This document shows, one piece after another, positions 1 to 8,373 of a stretch of DNA of 64,000 nucleotides. Source of the DNA: Streptomyces fructofermentans (GTDB lineage: Bacteria > Actinomycetota > Actinomycetes > Streptomycetales > Streptomycetaceae); the NCBI RefSeq assembly GCF_014651055.1, contig NZ_BMWD01000010.1, positions 29,574 through 93,573 of the forward strand. Direction: 5' to 3'. How positions within the stretch are numbered: the first letter of the stretch is position 1; each line of letters opens with the position of its first letter. Under the pieces are notes generated by a model, which worked only from the letters and a program-made list of their open reading frames with translations, had not been told where the DNA came from and searched no databases. The translations under genes were made by a program, and so were the position numbers.

Positions 1-254
1 GGCGCTCCGGCGTTTCCGTGGGCCGCCCTCGTGCGCGGATTGCCGCCGCAGGGCCGGGGTTCACATCCTCAGGACCGGTGCGACCGGTCCGCCTGGTTCG
101 ACCCGGTCCGTGCGTCGGGCCCGGTCGCTCCCCGCGATCCGCCCAATTCGCGTGTGCGCGCGGCCCGTTCGTGGCGTACCGGCAGTGCCGGAGGGTGCGA
201 TCCTGCCGGACGTCCCACACGCGCGGCCGGTCCGAGGGGTGGCAGAGTTCACGC

Positions 255-1886
255 ATGAGCGAGGCCCGGGAACTGATCTGCCGTCCGCCGCGGGGCCGTG
301 CCCTCCAGTACCTGGGCGCCCTCGGCGTGGCGGGGACGGTGGCGGCCGTGGTCCGCGGCCTGTCCGGGACCCTCGACCTGTGGGTGTGCGGCGGCCTGTT
401 GTCGGCGGTGGTGGGCGCCGTGTCGCTCCACACGGCCGCGCTGCGGCTGGTGGCCGACGAGTACGGCGTGCACACCCGGACACTGCTGCGCCGCCGGAGC
501 GTCCCGTGGCGCGACATCGCCGACCTCCAGGTGTGCCTGCGGTACGCGAGCAGTTCCTACGGGCCGCAGTTCAGGATCGGGCTCGTACCGCGCGAAGGCC
601 GCGCACGGCTGCTGCCCCTGCCACGGGGTTGGGCCCCGGACCACTCGGACTTCGACGAGCGGGTGGGTGTGCTGCGCGCCCTGCACCGCCGCCACGGGTC
701 GCCGGATTCCGACCACGTCCCGGTGGTCTCGGCGCGTGCCGCCGGGCGGGGCCGGGCCGGGTCGCTCGGCCTGTGCGCGCTGCTGCTCGCCGGCGCCGGC
801 GTGGCCGCGTGGTTCGTGCCCGCCGCCGAGGCGGGCGAACAGGCGTGGAAGGCCGCCGCCCCGTGCCGGGTGACGGCACCCCAGGAGCGCCGTGACGACT
901 GCCTCACCCACGAACCCGCCGTGGTCTCCCGGACGGTGGCCGCCCGCACCAAGCGGCAGAGCTGGTTGTACCTGGCCGACGGCCGGCCGCTGGAGAGGGT
1001 CGCGGTCTCCCGTGAGGCGGCCCAGCGCTTCGTGCCGGGGGACAGGGTCGAACTGACCTTCTGGCACGGCGAGGTACGGGAGGTGGTGGGGGAGCGCCAC
1101 GTGTGGCGCGAGCACGTACCGGCCGCGGGTGAGCTGGCCGTGATCGCGGCGGTGCTCGCGCTCGGCGCGGGGTACCCGGGCGCGCGCGTGCTGCTGGGTG
1201 TGCGGGGGCGCCGGCTGCCTCGTGACGAGGTCCTTCCCTCGGCCCTCCCCTTCGCCGTGGCACTCGCAGGTACCGGCCTGTGGCTGCTGCCGCTGTGCCG
1301 TCTCCACCCCACGACCCTGCTCACCTCCCCCGCGGCCGTCACCTGGGCGGCCGCCGGCTCCGCGGGCACGCTCGCGCTGTTCGCCTGGGCCTGGCGCCGT
1401 ACGCGTGTGCTTCCACCGGGAGAGGTCGCTGCGGACGGCGGGACGGCCGACGGGGGTACGGACGTGTTCCTCGCGGCCCGCTTCCTGGAGTACACGGACT
1501 ACAACCCGTACGGCTTCGGTACGCATGTCGTCCTCGGTGACGGGCCGCCGTCGGTGGTCCCGCATCCGGGGCCCGGCCGGTTCGCGGCCCGGCGGATACC
1601 GGCGGAGCGGTTCGCGCTCACGGGGCTGCGGCGGGTGCGGGGCGGTGACGGCGACACCGTGTCCGGAAGCTGGCACGTCGCCGAGTTCGACGACGGGGGC
1701 AGGCCGGTCCGCCTCGCCGCGGAGCCGGGCGACCTGGCCCGCATCGTCGGAGCGCTGGGTACCGCGGGAGCGTCGACCGGCGGGGCGCAGGCGGCTGACA
1801 CGTCGGAGGCGCAGGCGGCCGGGGCTTCGGGGGCGCGGCTGCCGGAGAGCCCGGCCCCGCGGGCCGCGCACGGCCCTACGGGGTGA
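255..1886 (+). CDS. Multi-pass membrane protein with PH-like N-terminal part, unknown function
   Basis: The protein has 543 residues from the ATG at 255; the same frame is open further upstream, but that part is Arg/Pro-rich and lacks protein-like composition. It begins with two hydrophobic segments (about residues 18-60), then a soluble stretch of about 130 residues resembling the PH-domain-like module of Streptomyces membrane proteins (short strands, 'GVHTRTLLRRRSVPWRDIADLQV'-type pattern). Another membrane segment follows, then an extracytoplasmic-looking loop with Cys residues, and three more hydrophobic segments near residues 290-400. The C-terminal cytoplasmic part is Ala-rich at its end. 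The 3' end overlaps the convergent oxidoreductase gene by 11 bp. No enzymatic motif is visible. Membrane location is well supported; function is unknown. Confidence 0.72.
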   Translation: MSEARELICRPPRGRALQYLGALGVAGTVAAVVRGLSGTLDLWVCGGLLSAVVGAVSLHTAALRLVADEYGVHTRTLLRRRSVPWRDIADLQVCLRYASSSYGPQFRIGLVPREGRARLLPLPRGWAPDHSDFDERVGVLRALHRRHGSPDSDHVPVVSARAAGRGRAGSLGLCALLLAGAGVAAWFVPAAEAGEQAWKAAAPCRVTAPQERRDDCLTHEPAVVSRTVAARTKRQSWLYLADGRPLERVAVSREAAQRFVPGDRVELTFWHGEVREVVGERHVWREHVPAAGELAVIAAVLALGAGYPGARVLLGVRGRRLPRDEVLPSALPFAVALAGTGLWLLPLCRLHPTTLLTSPAAVTWAAAGSAGTLALFAWAWRRTRVLPPGEVAADGGTADGGTDVFLAARFLEYTDYNPYGFGTHVVLGDGPPSVVPHPGPGRFAARRIPAERFALTGLRRVRGGDGDTVSGSWHVAEFDDGGRPVRLAAEPGDLARIVGALGTAGASTGGAQAADTSEAQAAGASGARLPESPAPRAAHGPTG

Positions 1887-2907
1887 GGACGACCTTGCCG
1901 GCGACCGTCCCCGATTCCGCGAGCCGCAGTGCCGCGGCGACGTCGGTGAGGGGGAGGCTGGCCGCGACACGGGGAGTGATCTCGCCGCGCTTCACGGCCG
2001 AGAGGACCTGGGTGAGGTCGGCGCGCAGGCGGGCGCGGAAGCGGTTCCTGGCGAGCGACCGGCCGGCCCAGATGTTGAAGAAGTACGCGTGGCGGCCGTT
2101 GGGCAGCGCGTTCCAGAGCCAGACCCGGCCGAGCAGTTTGAGTACGGGCCACTGCTTGGAGCCCTCGTCGTCCCTGGTGGAGGCGCTGCCGTAGGAGACC
2201 AGGGTGCCGCCGGGCGCGAGGAGGCGCCAGGGGTCGACCAGGCCCCGGCCGCCGACGTGGTCGAAGACGGCGTCCGCGCCCCGTGGCGCGAGTTCGCGGA
2301 TGCGGGCGGCGACGTCACCGTCGCGGTAGTCGACCGGGAGGACGCCCTGGGACCGCAGGGCCTCGTGGTGCCGCGGGGAGGCGGTGCCGACGACCGTCGC
2401 GCCGGCGGCCCGGGCGAGCTGGACCAGGACGGAGCCGACACCGCCGTTGGCCCCGTGCACGACGACGGTCTGTCCGGCACGCACCCGGGCCCTGCGGTGG
2501 AGCATCTGCCAGGCCGTGATGCCGTTGACGACCACGGTCTCCGCCTCCTCGGGACCCACCCCGTCGGGCACCTCCACGGCGTCGGCCGCGTCGACGAGCA
2601 CGTGGCTGGCCCAGCCGCCGACCTTGACCAGTGCCGCCACCCGGGTGCCGGCCAGGCCCGGATCGACGCCCTCGCCCGTCGCCGCCACGGTGCCCACCAG
2701 GTCGTAGCCGGGGACGAAGGGGAACGGCGGCTGGTCGTAGTAGCGGCCCCGGCGCATCTGCTGCTCGGCGAAGGAGACGCCGGTCGCCTCCATGCGGATC
2801 AGGACCTGTCCGGGGCCGGGGGCCGGCACGACTCCGGTCCGGATCCGGAGCCCTTCGGGCTCCACCGTGCCCGGCAGGACGACCTCTACGAGTTCTTCGG
2901 CGTTCAT
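1876..2907 (-). CDS. Zinc-independent MDR-family NADPH:quinone oxidoreductase / alcohol dehydrogenase-like
   Basis: This 343-residue medium-chain dehydrogenase/reductase has the normal length for the quinone oxidoreductase branch. It shows an N-terminal GroES-like substrate domain (residues 1-125) and a Rossmann domain with the nucleotide motif HGANGGVGSVLVQLA near residue 150. The structural and catalytic zinc cysteines of true alcohol dehydrogenases are absent, which argues for an NADPH-dependent enone or quinone reductase. It is divergent from the TetR gene at 3060, and a dyad operator lies between them, so the TetR protein probably represses it. The family call is firm; the substrate is unknown. 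Confidence 0.9.
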   Translation of the reverse strand: MNAEELVEVVLPGTVEPEGLRIRTGVVPAPGPGQVLIRMEATGVSFAEQQMRRGRYYDQPPFPFVPGYDLVGTVAATGEGVDPGLAGTRVAALVKVGGWASHVLVDAADAVEVPDGVGPEEAETVVVNGITAWQMLHRRARVRAGQTVVVHGANGGVGSVLVQLARAAGATVVGTASPRHHEALRSQGVLPVDYRDGDVAARIRELAPRGADAVFDHVGGRGLVDPWRLLAPGGTLVSYGSASTRDDEGSKQWPVLKLLGRVWLWNALPNGRHAYFFNIWAGRSLARNRFRARLRADLTQVLSAVKRGEITPRVAASLPLTDVAAALRLAESGTVAGKVVLTP

Positions 2908-2950
2908 GACGGCCTCCGCTGCGTAACGTTGGTGAGCTGCTCTCGTGTTC

Positions 2951-2965
2951 GTTATAAGTTGTAAC
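2951..2965. promoter_or_regulatory. Probable TetR operator between MDR gene and tetR gene
   Basis: The sequence GTTATAAGTTGTAAC is a 15-bp dyad (GTTAYAA half-sites around a single central base, one T/C difference between the arms). It lies 43 bp upstream of the leftward MDR start and about 95 bp upstream of the rightward TetR start. Its AT-rich character stands out from the local GC-rich sequence. This is the usual place and shape for an autoregulatory TetR operator. Binding is inferred. Confidence 0.5.
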
Positions 2966-3059
2966 TGGTTGGCGCGAAGGGTGTCAACAGGCTGCGTGAT
3001 AGCGTCTAACTAAATCTTCACGATGTAGTGGAATCGGCGTACGAAGGGCGGGCCGGACG

Positions 3060-3782
3060 ATGGAGGAGAGCGAAGAGGCGTCCTCACGGGGCGACGGAGA
3101 GGCGTCCTCGCGGAGCGCCAGGACGCCGCGCGAGCGCTACCGCCTCCAGGTACGGGCCGAGGTCAAGGAGCACGCCCGGGAGCAGATCGCCGCGGCGGGA
3201 GCGTCCGCGCTGTCCCTGAACGCCATCGCGAGGCAGATGGGGATGAGCGGGCCCGCGCTCTACCGGTACTTCTCCAGTCGCGACGAACTCATCACCGAAC
3301 TCGTCCGGGACGCCTACCGCAGCCTGGCCGACACGTTCGTGCGCACCGCCGGGCAGGAGCCGGACCCCACCGCACTCGCGCACGCCCTGCGCGAGTGGGC
3401 GCTCCAGGACCCGCACCGGTACTTCCTGGTGTACGGCACGCCCGTACCCGGCTACCGCGCACCCGACGACGTCACCGTCATCGCGACGGAGATCATGGCG
3501 GTCCTGCTCGACGCCTGGACCGCACGGCCCGTGCCCGGTACGGGGACGGCCCTGGACGCCCACCTCCAGGAGCACCGGCGCTGGGCGGGCGGCCATCCGG
3601 CCCCGGCGGCGGTACTGCGGCGGGCGCTCGCCTTCTGGACCCGGCTGCACGGGGTGCTGTCCCTGGAACTCGCGGGCCACTTCAACGGGATGGGCCTCGA
3701 CCCGGCACTGCTCTACGCCTCCGAGGTGGACGAAATCCTGGGGCGGGGAAGCACCGGACCCGACCGGACTTCCGAGGGCTGA
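3060..3782 (+). CDS. TetR/AcrR-family transcriptional regulator
   Basis: The protein has 240 residues with a polar N-terminal extension of about 25 residues. A TetR DNA-binding domain follows (about residues 26-80; recognition region 'LSLNAIARQMGMSGPALYRYFSSRDEL'). The C-terminal ligand domain resembles the WHG-type TetR domain (aromatic/His pattern around 'RYFLVYGTPVPGY'). It is divergent from the MDR oxidoreductase, with a shared AT-rich dyad in the intergenic region, so local repression of both genes by this protein is likely. The ligand is unknown. An in-frame GTG at 3028 reads in another frame and was not used. Confidence 0.9.
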   Translation: MEESEEASSRGDGEASSRSARTPRERYRLQVRAEVKEHAREQIAAAGASALSLNAIARQMGMSGPALYRYFSSRDELITELVRDAYRSLADTFVRTAGQEPDPTALAHALREWALQDPHRYFLVYGTPVPGYRAPDDVTVIATEIMAVLLDAWTARPVPGTGTALDAHLQEHRRWAGGHPAPAAVLRRALAFWTRLHGVLSLELAGHFNGMGLDPALLYASEVDEILGRGSTGPDRTSEG

Positions 3783-4018
3783 GGGTGCGCGGCGCCGGTC
3801 CGGATCGTCCCGCGTCGACCGCGCCCGTCCGCACCGGAGGGGCGTCCTGTGCGCCGCTCCGCCCGGCAGTGGACGGGCGCCGCCGCGGCGTACGGAACCG
3901 GCTGGTCGAGCGGGTCGCCGCGGACGCCGGGGAGCTGTCGGTGGACGACCCTCCGCCCTCCGCCGCGGAACCGCAACGCCCGGCACGCGGGCGCGTACGG
4001 CACCGGAACAGCCCGGTG

Positions 4019-4441
4019 TCAGTCCTCGTCGAAGCCGCGATAGGTCCCGGACCCGTCCACGGAGTCCGCGAACTCCGCGAAGTCCATGTTCGCGATGCTG
4101 AGGTTGGCCGACACATCGGGGAACCACCGGGCCGGAACCCTGAACGTGCGCCCGGGTTCGTCCCAGAGGTCCACGGCCAGCAGCGGGCGGGCCGGGTCCT
4201 TCATCGTGGTCGCGTCAGCCAGGAACAGGTGGATGACCCGGTGGTCCTCGTCCGCGGCGGCCTCCTCGTCCAGCAGCACCCGGACCTCCACGCCGGCGAA
4301 GCGAGGCTCGCTGGCGTACGTGGCGAGGGAGTGGTCGCCGGCTTCGTCGAGTGCGGCTCGAACCGCGTCCCAGGCATCGTCGTCACCGAAATCGGTACGC
4401 AGGACCAGCGACGTCAGGTCATCGGGTTGAGGCAGGGGCAT
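4019..4441 (-). CDS. Small conserved protein resembling the DUF6924 family
   Basis: This acidic 140-residue soluble protein starts 'MPLPQPDDLTSLVLRTDFGDDDAWDAV', an opening I associate with DUF6924 proteins of Streptomyces. It contains a beta-rich core ('RVIHLFLADATTMKDPARPLLAVDLWDEPGRTFRVPARWFPDVSANLSIANMDFAEFAD') and ends in an acidic tail. No signal peptide, membrane segment or catalytic motif is visible. It is monocistronic, with deoC further left on the same strand across a 163-bp gap. The start is the only ATG that keeps the conserved N-terminus. Function is unknown. Confidence 0.8.
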   Translation of the reverse strand: MPLPQPDDLTSLVLRTDFGDDDAWDAVRAALDEAGDHSLATYASEPRFAGVEVRVLLDEEAAADEDHRVIHLFLADATTMKDPARPLLAVDLWDEPGRTFRVPARWFPDVSANLSIANMDFAEFADSVDGSGTYRGFDED

Positions 4442-4604
4442 GAGCCGATCCTCCCATCCGGGGCCGCCGTCCGGCGCACGGCCCAGGGCATCGGCCGGGC
4501 GTCACCGAACACCTCCGCGGGCCTTCGCGCCCTGTGACGCGCCGCCGCGCCGTGCGGGCGTCGCGGCGGCGCGCCCGAGTCGCGGCCCCGAGTCGGGGGA
4601 GTCC

Positions 4605-5363
4605 CTAGTACCCCGCCGTGTCCCCGGGAATGGGGAGCGGGGCGGAGCCGCCGGACAATCGGTGCGCGAGGTCGTCCAGGATCGCCGCCGTGGCCGTCGC
4701 CCCGAAGCGCGTGGCACCCAGCTGGTGCAGGTCCAGGAGGGCGTCGAGGGTCCGCACGCCTCCGGCGGCCTTGACGCCGACCGAGGACGACACGGTGCTC
4801 CGCATGAGCGCGATGTCGGCCCGTGTGGCGCCGCCGCCGGCGAAACCGGTGCTCGTCTTGACGAAGGCGGCCCCCGCCGCCTCGCCCGCGAGGCAGCCGG
4901 CCGTCTTCTCCCGGTCCGTCAGGTACGCGTTCTCGAAGATCACCTTGACCGGGCGCCCGGCGGCGGCCTCGACCACGGCGGCGATCTCCCGCCGGGTGAA
5001 CTCCGCGTCCCCGTCGCGCAGTCGGCCTATGCCGATCACCATGTCGATCTCCTCGGCGCCCAGCGAGACCAGTTCGCGGGTCTCGAAGACCTTGACCGCC
5101 GTGGTCGCCGACCCGTGGGGGAACCCGACGACCGAGCCGACCGCGACTCCCGTGCCGGCCAGTTCCGCGGCGGCCAGCGCGACGTCCGAGGGGCGAACGC
5201 AGACCGACGCCGTGCGGTACTCCGCGGCGGTCGCCAGGCCCGCCGCCACCTCGGCTGCGGTCAGCTCGGGGCGCAGCAGGGAGTGGTCGATCATCTTCGC
5301 GACCGCGTCGACCGACGGCAGGGGGCCCTCCCAGCGCGTGACCTCCAGCGAGGAGACGGACAT
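4605..5363 (-). CDS. deoC: Deoxyribose-phosphate aldolase
   Basis: This 252-residue class I aldolase cleaves 2-deoxy-D-ribose 5-phosphate to acetaldehyde and glyceraldehyde 3-phosphate in the cytoplasm, the last step of deoxynucleoside salvage. The proton-relay Asp107 ('EEIDMVI'), the Schiff-base Lys169 in 'FVKTSTGF' and the second catalytic Lys198 in 'VKAAGGVR' are all present. Length is normal for the DeoC family. The ATG at 5363 gives the standard N-terminus; the open frame upstream of it crosses the divergent GntR gene and is not coding. A GntR/UTRA regulator is divergent and a HutC-type operator lies between them, so deoC is probably repressed by it and induced by a deoxynucleoside or sugar phosphate. 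Confidence 0.95.
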   Translation of the reverse strand: MSVSSLEVTRWEGPLPSVDAVAKMIDHSLLRPELTAAEVAAGLATAAEYRTASVCVRPSDVALAAAELAGTGVAVGSVVGFPHGSATTAVKVFETRELVSLGAEEIDMVIGIGRLRDGDAEFTRREIAAVVEAAAGRPVKVIFENAYLTDREKTAGCLAGEAAGAAFVKTSTGFAGGGATRADIALMRSTVSSSVGVKAAGGVRTLDALLDLHQLGATRFGATATAAILDDLAHRLSGGSAPLPIPGDTAGY

Positions 5364-5438
5364 GAGGCTTCCTTTCGTCGGGGTGACCGCGGCACGGGGG
5401 CACAGGGGGCGGGCGCGCCCCGTTCCTCCCGCGGCGAG

Positions 5439-5457
5439 CTGTCTAGACAGCCTAGAC
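5439..5457. promoter_or_regulatory. HutC-type GntR operator between deoC and the GntR gene
   Basis: CTGTCTAGACAG (5439-5450) is a perfect 12-bp palindrome whose core GTCTAGAC matches the GT-N-TA-N-AC consensus known for HutC-subfamily GntR repressors. A second, imperfect copy (GCCTAGAC, 5450-5457) follows at once. It lies 76 bp upstream of the leftward deoC start and about 65 bp upstream of the rightward regulator start, a position from which one repressor could control both promoters. Confidence 0.68.
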
Positions 5458-5519
5458 TGATGGGGTGGCGAAGTCGAACGCCACCGATACGCACCGCCCA
5501 CCAGGAGGAACCGCCGCCC

Positions 5520-6281
5520 ATGACCCCGTCCCGCCCGCTGTACGAGCGCATCGAGAGGCAACTGCGGGCACGTCTGGACGCGGCGGCCGACGGTGACCCG
5601 TTCCCCTCCGAGACGCAGCTCGCGCGGGAGTTCGGCGTGGCCCGGATGACCGTCCGGGCCGCACTGGCCGGTCTGGAACGCGACGGCCGCCTGGACCGCG
5701 TGCCCGGCCGGGGGACCTTCGTGCGCAAGGCCGCGTCGGCCCGCCCGGTCGGCACCCTGCTCAGCTTCCACGACGAGGTGCTCGCCTCGGGCAGGACGCC
5801 GGGGTCCCGCGTGCTGGAGGCCGTCGTACGCGCGGCCTCGCCCGAGGAGGCCGCCGCCCTCCACCCGCACGCTCCCTCGCGGTCGGCGGACGTCGTCGCC
5901 ATCACCCGCGTCCGCCTCAGCGACGACGTGCCGCTCGCCGTCGAACGCGCGACGTTCCCGGCATCCCTCGGCGCCCTCCTCGACACGGATCTGGAGACGG
6001 GCTCCCTGCACGCCGCGCTGCGTCGTCTCGGCTTCAGCCCGACGCTGGGCTCGTCCCTGCTGAGCGCGCGCACCGCCGACGCCGACGCCGGTGAACTCGG
6101 TGTCGCCGCCACGACCCCCATGCTCGTCGAGACCCGGTCGATCGCGGACCAGCACGGCGATCCGCTGGAGCACACGGTCACCTCGTACGTCGCCAGCCGC
6201 TACACCCTCAGGGTCGACTTCACCGTCAGCGCTCCGGCCCCCACGGCGGACGCCGACGAAGCCGCACCGCGCGTGCCGTAG
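5520..6281 (+). CDS. GntR-family (HutC/UTRA subfamily) transcriptional repressor
   Basis: The protein has 253 residues. An N-terminal winged helix (residues 1-70, 'LYERIERQLRARL...FPSETQLAREFGVARMTVRAALAGLERDGRLDRVPGRGTFV') precedes a UTRA effector domain (about 75-235). The ATG at 5520 follows a strong ribosome site (AGGAGGA) and restores the canonical N-terminus; the longer upstream open frame is shadow. It is divergent from deoC and separated by a HutC-type palindrome. The most economical reading is a deoxynucleoside-responsive autorepressor of deoC. The effector is not deducible from sequence. Confidence 0.93.
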   Translation: MTPSRPLYERIERQLRARLDAAADGDPFPSETQLAREFGVARMTVRAALAGLERDGRLDRVPGRGTFVRKAASARPVGTLLSFHDEVLASGRTPGSRVLEAVVRAASPEEAAALHPHAPSRSADVVAITRVRLSDDVPLAVERATFPASLGALLDTDLETGSLHAALRRLGFSPTLGSSLLSARTADADAGELGVAATTPMLVETRSIADQHGDPLEHTVTSYVASRYTLRVDFTVSAPAPTADADEAAPRVP

Positions 6282-6568
6282 CCCGGGGACCGCTCGTTCC
6301 ACGGGAGGCCGAGCGAACGCGGCGGACTCCAGCGGCAGTTGCGTCCTCATCCGCGCCGGTCGACCCGGCGCCGTACGCGGATCGGGCGGGCAACCGCACC
6401 GGCGGCGCGCTGTGAGGGAGCTGACCTGCGCGGCAGCCGTCCCGAACTGCCGTGTGCTCCGGGTGTGTTCCCGTGTTCCGGGTCACGGTCGCGCCGTTGG
6501 CGATTCCCCCGCCGATTTCCGTACCCACTCCTGACGACCGGATCACGGATGCGAGGATGAGGGCCGTC

Positions 6569-7312
6569 ATGACAGCCGGGTGGGGTGTGCGTACGGTGCG
6601 GGCCGCGGTGTTCGCGGCCGTCTGCGTGCTGCTCGCGGCCCTGGGCCACGTGCTCATGTCGGGCGTCCCGGTGCCGTGGTGGGCGATGGCCGGCGGCGGT
6701 GTCGCGACGGCGGCCGCGGGCTGGGCCCTGGCCGGCCGCGAGCGGGGACTCGCCGTCGTCGTGACCGTCGTGGTCGTCGCGCAGACGGTCCTTCACGAGG
6801 CGTTCTCCCTGGCCCAGTCGGCGCTGCCCGGGGCTGCCCCGGCACCGGGAGGAGCGGCGGCCGGTGGCACGGGCTCCGGGGCGGGCGGGCTGCCGCGGAG
6901 GGACCCCATGGCACACGACATGGGGTCCATGGACACCATGCCGACGGGGTCCATGTCTCTGGACCACATGGCCTTGGACCACGTGTCCCTGGAGTCCATG
7001 GACCTCGCGCATACGCACCACCTGGGTCATTCCACGCCCGACACCTCGTCGTTCGGCATGCTCGCCGCCCACCTGCTGGCCGCTCTGCTCTGCGGACTGT
7101 GGCTCGCTCACGGGGAGCGGGCGGCCTTCCGCATCCTGCGGGCCGTCGCCGGTCGGCTCGCCGCCCCGCTGCGACTCCTGGCCGCGCTGCCGACGCCGCC
7201 GCACCGTCCGCGCCTGTGCGTCCGCCCCCGTTCGGAGCGGGCACCCCGTCGACTTCTCATCGTCCTCGCCATCACGTCGCGAGGACCTCCCGTGGGGACC
7301 GCTGTCGCCTGA
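6569..7312 (+). CDS. Membrane protein with Met/His-rich, probably copper-binding, loop
   Basis: The protein has 247 residues. Hydrophobic segments at about 11-30, 36-56, 61-80 and 164-182 indicate a small polytopic membrane protein. Between the third and fourth segments lies a loop (residues 113-154) with seven Met and seven His in MxxM/MxxxM and DHM/HTHH patterns, typical of copper-handling proteins. A Pro/Arg-rich tail follows the last segment. The ATG at 6569 has GAGGG five bases upstream; an in-frame ATG at 6557 is the alternative. An ECF sigma gene follows 135 bp downstream on the same strand. Copper handling is inferred from composition only. Confidence 0.75.
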   Translation: MTAGWGVRTVRAAVFAAVCVLLAALGHVLMSGVPVPWWAMAGGGVATAAAGWALAGRERGLAVVVTVVVVAQTVLHEAFSLAQSALPGAAPAPGGAAAGGTGSGAGGLPRRDPMAHDMGSMDTMPTGSMSLDHMALDHVSLESMDLAHTHHLGHSTPDTSSFGMLAAHLLAALLCGLWLAHGERAAFRILRAVAGRLAAPLRLLAALPTPPHRPRLCVRPRSERAPRRLLIVLAITSRGPPVGTAVA

Positions 7313-7447
7313 CGACAGCCCGTGAACCCGAGGCGGCCCCTGTGCGCCTCGGGTCTCGGTCGTACGCGCGTACGACCGTCTCCCCCTTCACCGGAACCGG
7401 CCCGCCCCGCTGCGTGCCGGTCCCGGACGACCCGAGAAGGACACCAG

Positions 7448-8122
7448 GTGACCACTCCTGTCCTGCCCGCCTCGCGCGAGAACACGACCTCGGCCGACGA
7501 ACTGACGACGGCCTGGGCCCTCGCCGCCCGGGGCGGCGACCCCGACGCCGTCGAACTCTTCGTCCGTGCCCTGTACCGCGACGTACTGCGCTACGTCGCA
7601 CACCTCGGCGCCGATCCGCACGCCGTGGACGACCTGGCGCAGGACACGTTCCTGCGCGCGCTCGGCAGCCTGCACCGATTCGAGGGCCGGGGCTCCGCCC
7701 GGGCCTGGCTCCTGTCCATCGCCCGCCGCGTGGTGGTCGACAGTTGGCGCCACGCCGCCGCCCGGCCCAGGCTGTCCGACGTCGAGGACTGGCGGCCGGT
7801 GGTCGAACGGGCGCAGCCGCACGGTCTGCCCGGCTTCGACGACGGCATCGCCCTCCTGGACCTGCTGGCGGCGCTGCCGGACGACCGCCGCGAGGCCTTC
7901 ACCCTCACCCAGATGCTCGGGCTCCCGTACGCGGAGGCGGCCGCGGTGAGCGGCTGCCCGGTGGGGACGGTCCGCTCGCGCGTCGCCCGGGCCAGGGCGA
8001 CCCTCGTGGGACTGCTCGTCGAGGCGGAGGAATCCCGGCCCGGACGGGAGCCGGCGGAACCGGACGGACGACCGCTCACGGTTCCCGCCGCCCTGGGGGC
8101 TCCGGCGGCCCTGGCCGCCTGA
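7448..8122 (+). CDS. ECF-type RNA polymerase sigma factor
   Basis: The protein has 224 residues from a GTG at 7448 preceded by GAGAAGGA; the open frame upstream of it is Arg/Pro-rich and untypical. Sigma-70 region 2 spans about residues 30-100 ('DAVELFVRALYRDVLRYV...VDDLAQDTFLRAL...ARAWLLSIARRVVVDSWR'). Region 4 spans about 135-185 ('LPDDRREAFTLTQMLGLPYAEAAAVSGCPVGTVRSRVARARATL'). No anti-sigma gene is adjacent: the next gene is convergent, and the gene upstream is the Met/His-rich membrane protein, which could itself be the sensor partner. The layout recalls copper-linked SigC-type sigma factors of actinobacteria; that link is an inference. Confidence 0.9.
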   Translation: MTTPVLPASRENTTSADELTTAWALAARGGDPDAVELFVRALYRDVLRYVAHLGADPHAVDDLAQDTFLRALGSLHRFEGRGSARAWLLSIARRVVVDSWRHAAARPRLSDVEDWRPVVERAQPHGLPGFDDGIALLDLLAALPDDRREAFTLTQMLGLPYAEAAAVSGCPVGTVRSRVARARATLVGLLVEAEESRPGREPAEPDGRPLTVPAALGAPAALAA

Positions 8123-8200
8123 CCCGGGGGAGCGGGGTCTTCGGGCCGCCCCGGGGGCCGGCGTACGCACCACGTGGAGGTCGGCCCCCTGGGGCGGGCG

Positions 8201-8260
8201 TGCGCCGTCTGTGGTCACCGGCCCCCGGAGCGGGTGTGCGCCGTCTGTGGTCACCGGCCC
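8201..8260. repeat. Two-copy direct repeat, 36-bp period
   Basis: Positions 8201-8224 and 8237-8260 are identical over 24 bases (core GCGCCGTCTGTGGTCACCGG). The flanking sequence is similar but diverged ('ggggcgggcg' and 'ggagcgggtg'), giving a 36-bp unit present about twice. It sits between the stops of the convergent sigma and FhaA-like genes (8123-8373). No long reading frame there has protein-like composition. It may be a minisatellite remnant or part of an intergenic structure. Confidence 0.6.
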
Positions 8261-8373
8261 TCGCGGTCACCGCCGCGCGGTGGAGGGGCCGGATGGCCGG
8301 GGCGGCCACGGGGTGGAGGGCCGGGTGACCCGGTGCGGAGGCGGGGGTGCGGCGCGCTCGGGGCCCGGGGTGC

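Noticed and set aside
249..1970. 573-codon leftward open frame opposite the first membrane protein
   Set aside because: Its composition is Arg/Pro/Gly/His-rich with no domain pattern. It is the antisense shadow expected in very GC-rich DNA, and the rightward frame has clear membrane segments.
3783..4018. Possible small gene after the first tetR
   Set aside because: A short rightward stretch (RNRLVERVAADAGELSVDDPP) looks slightly protein-like but has no start codon, no ribosome site and no recognisable family.
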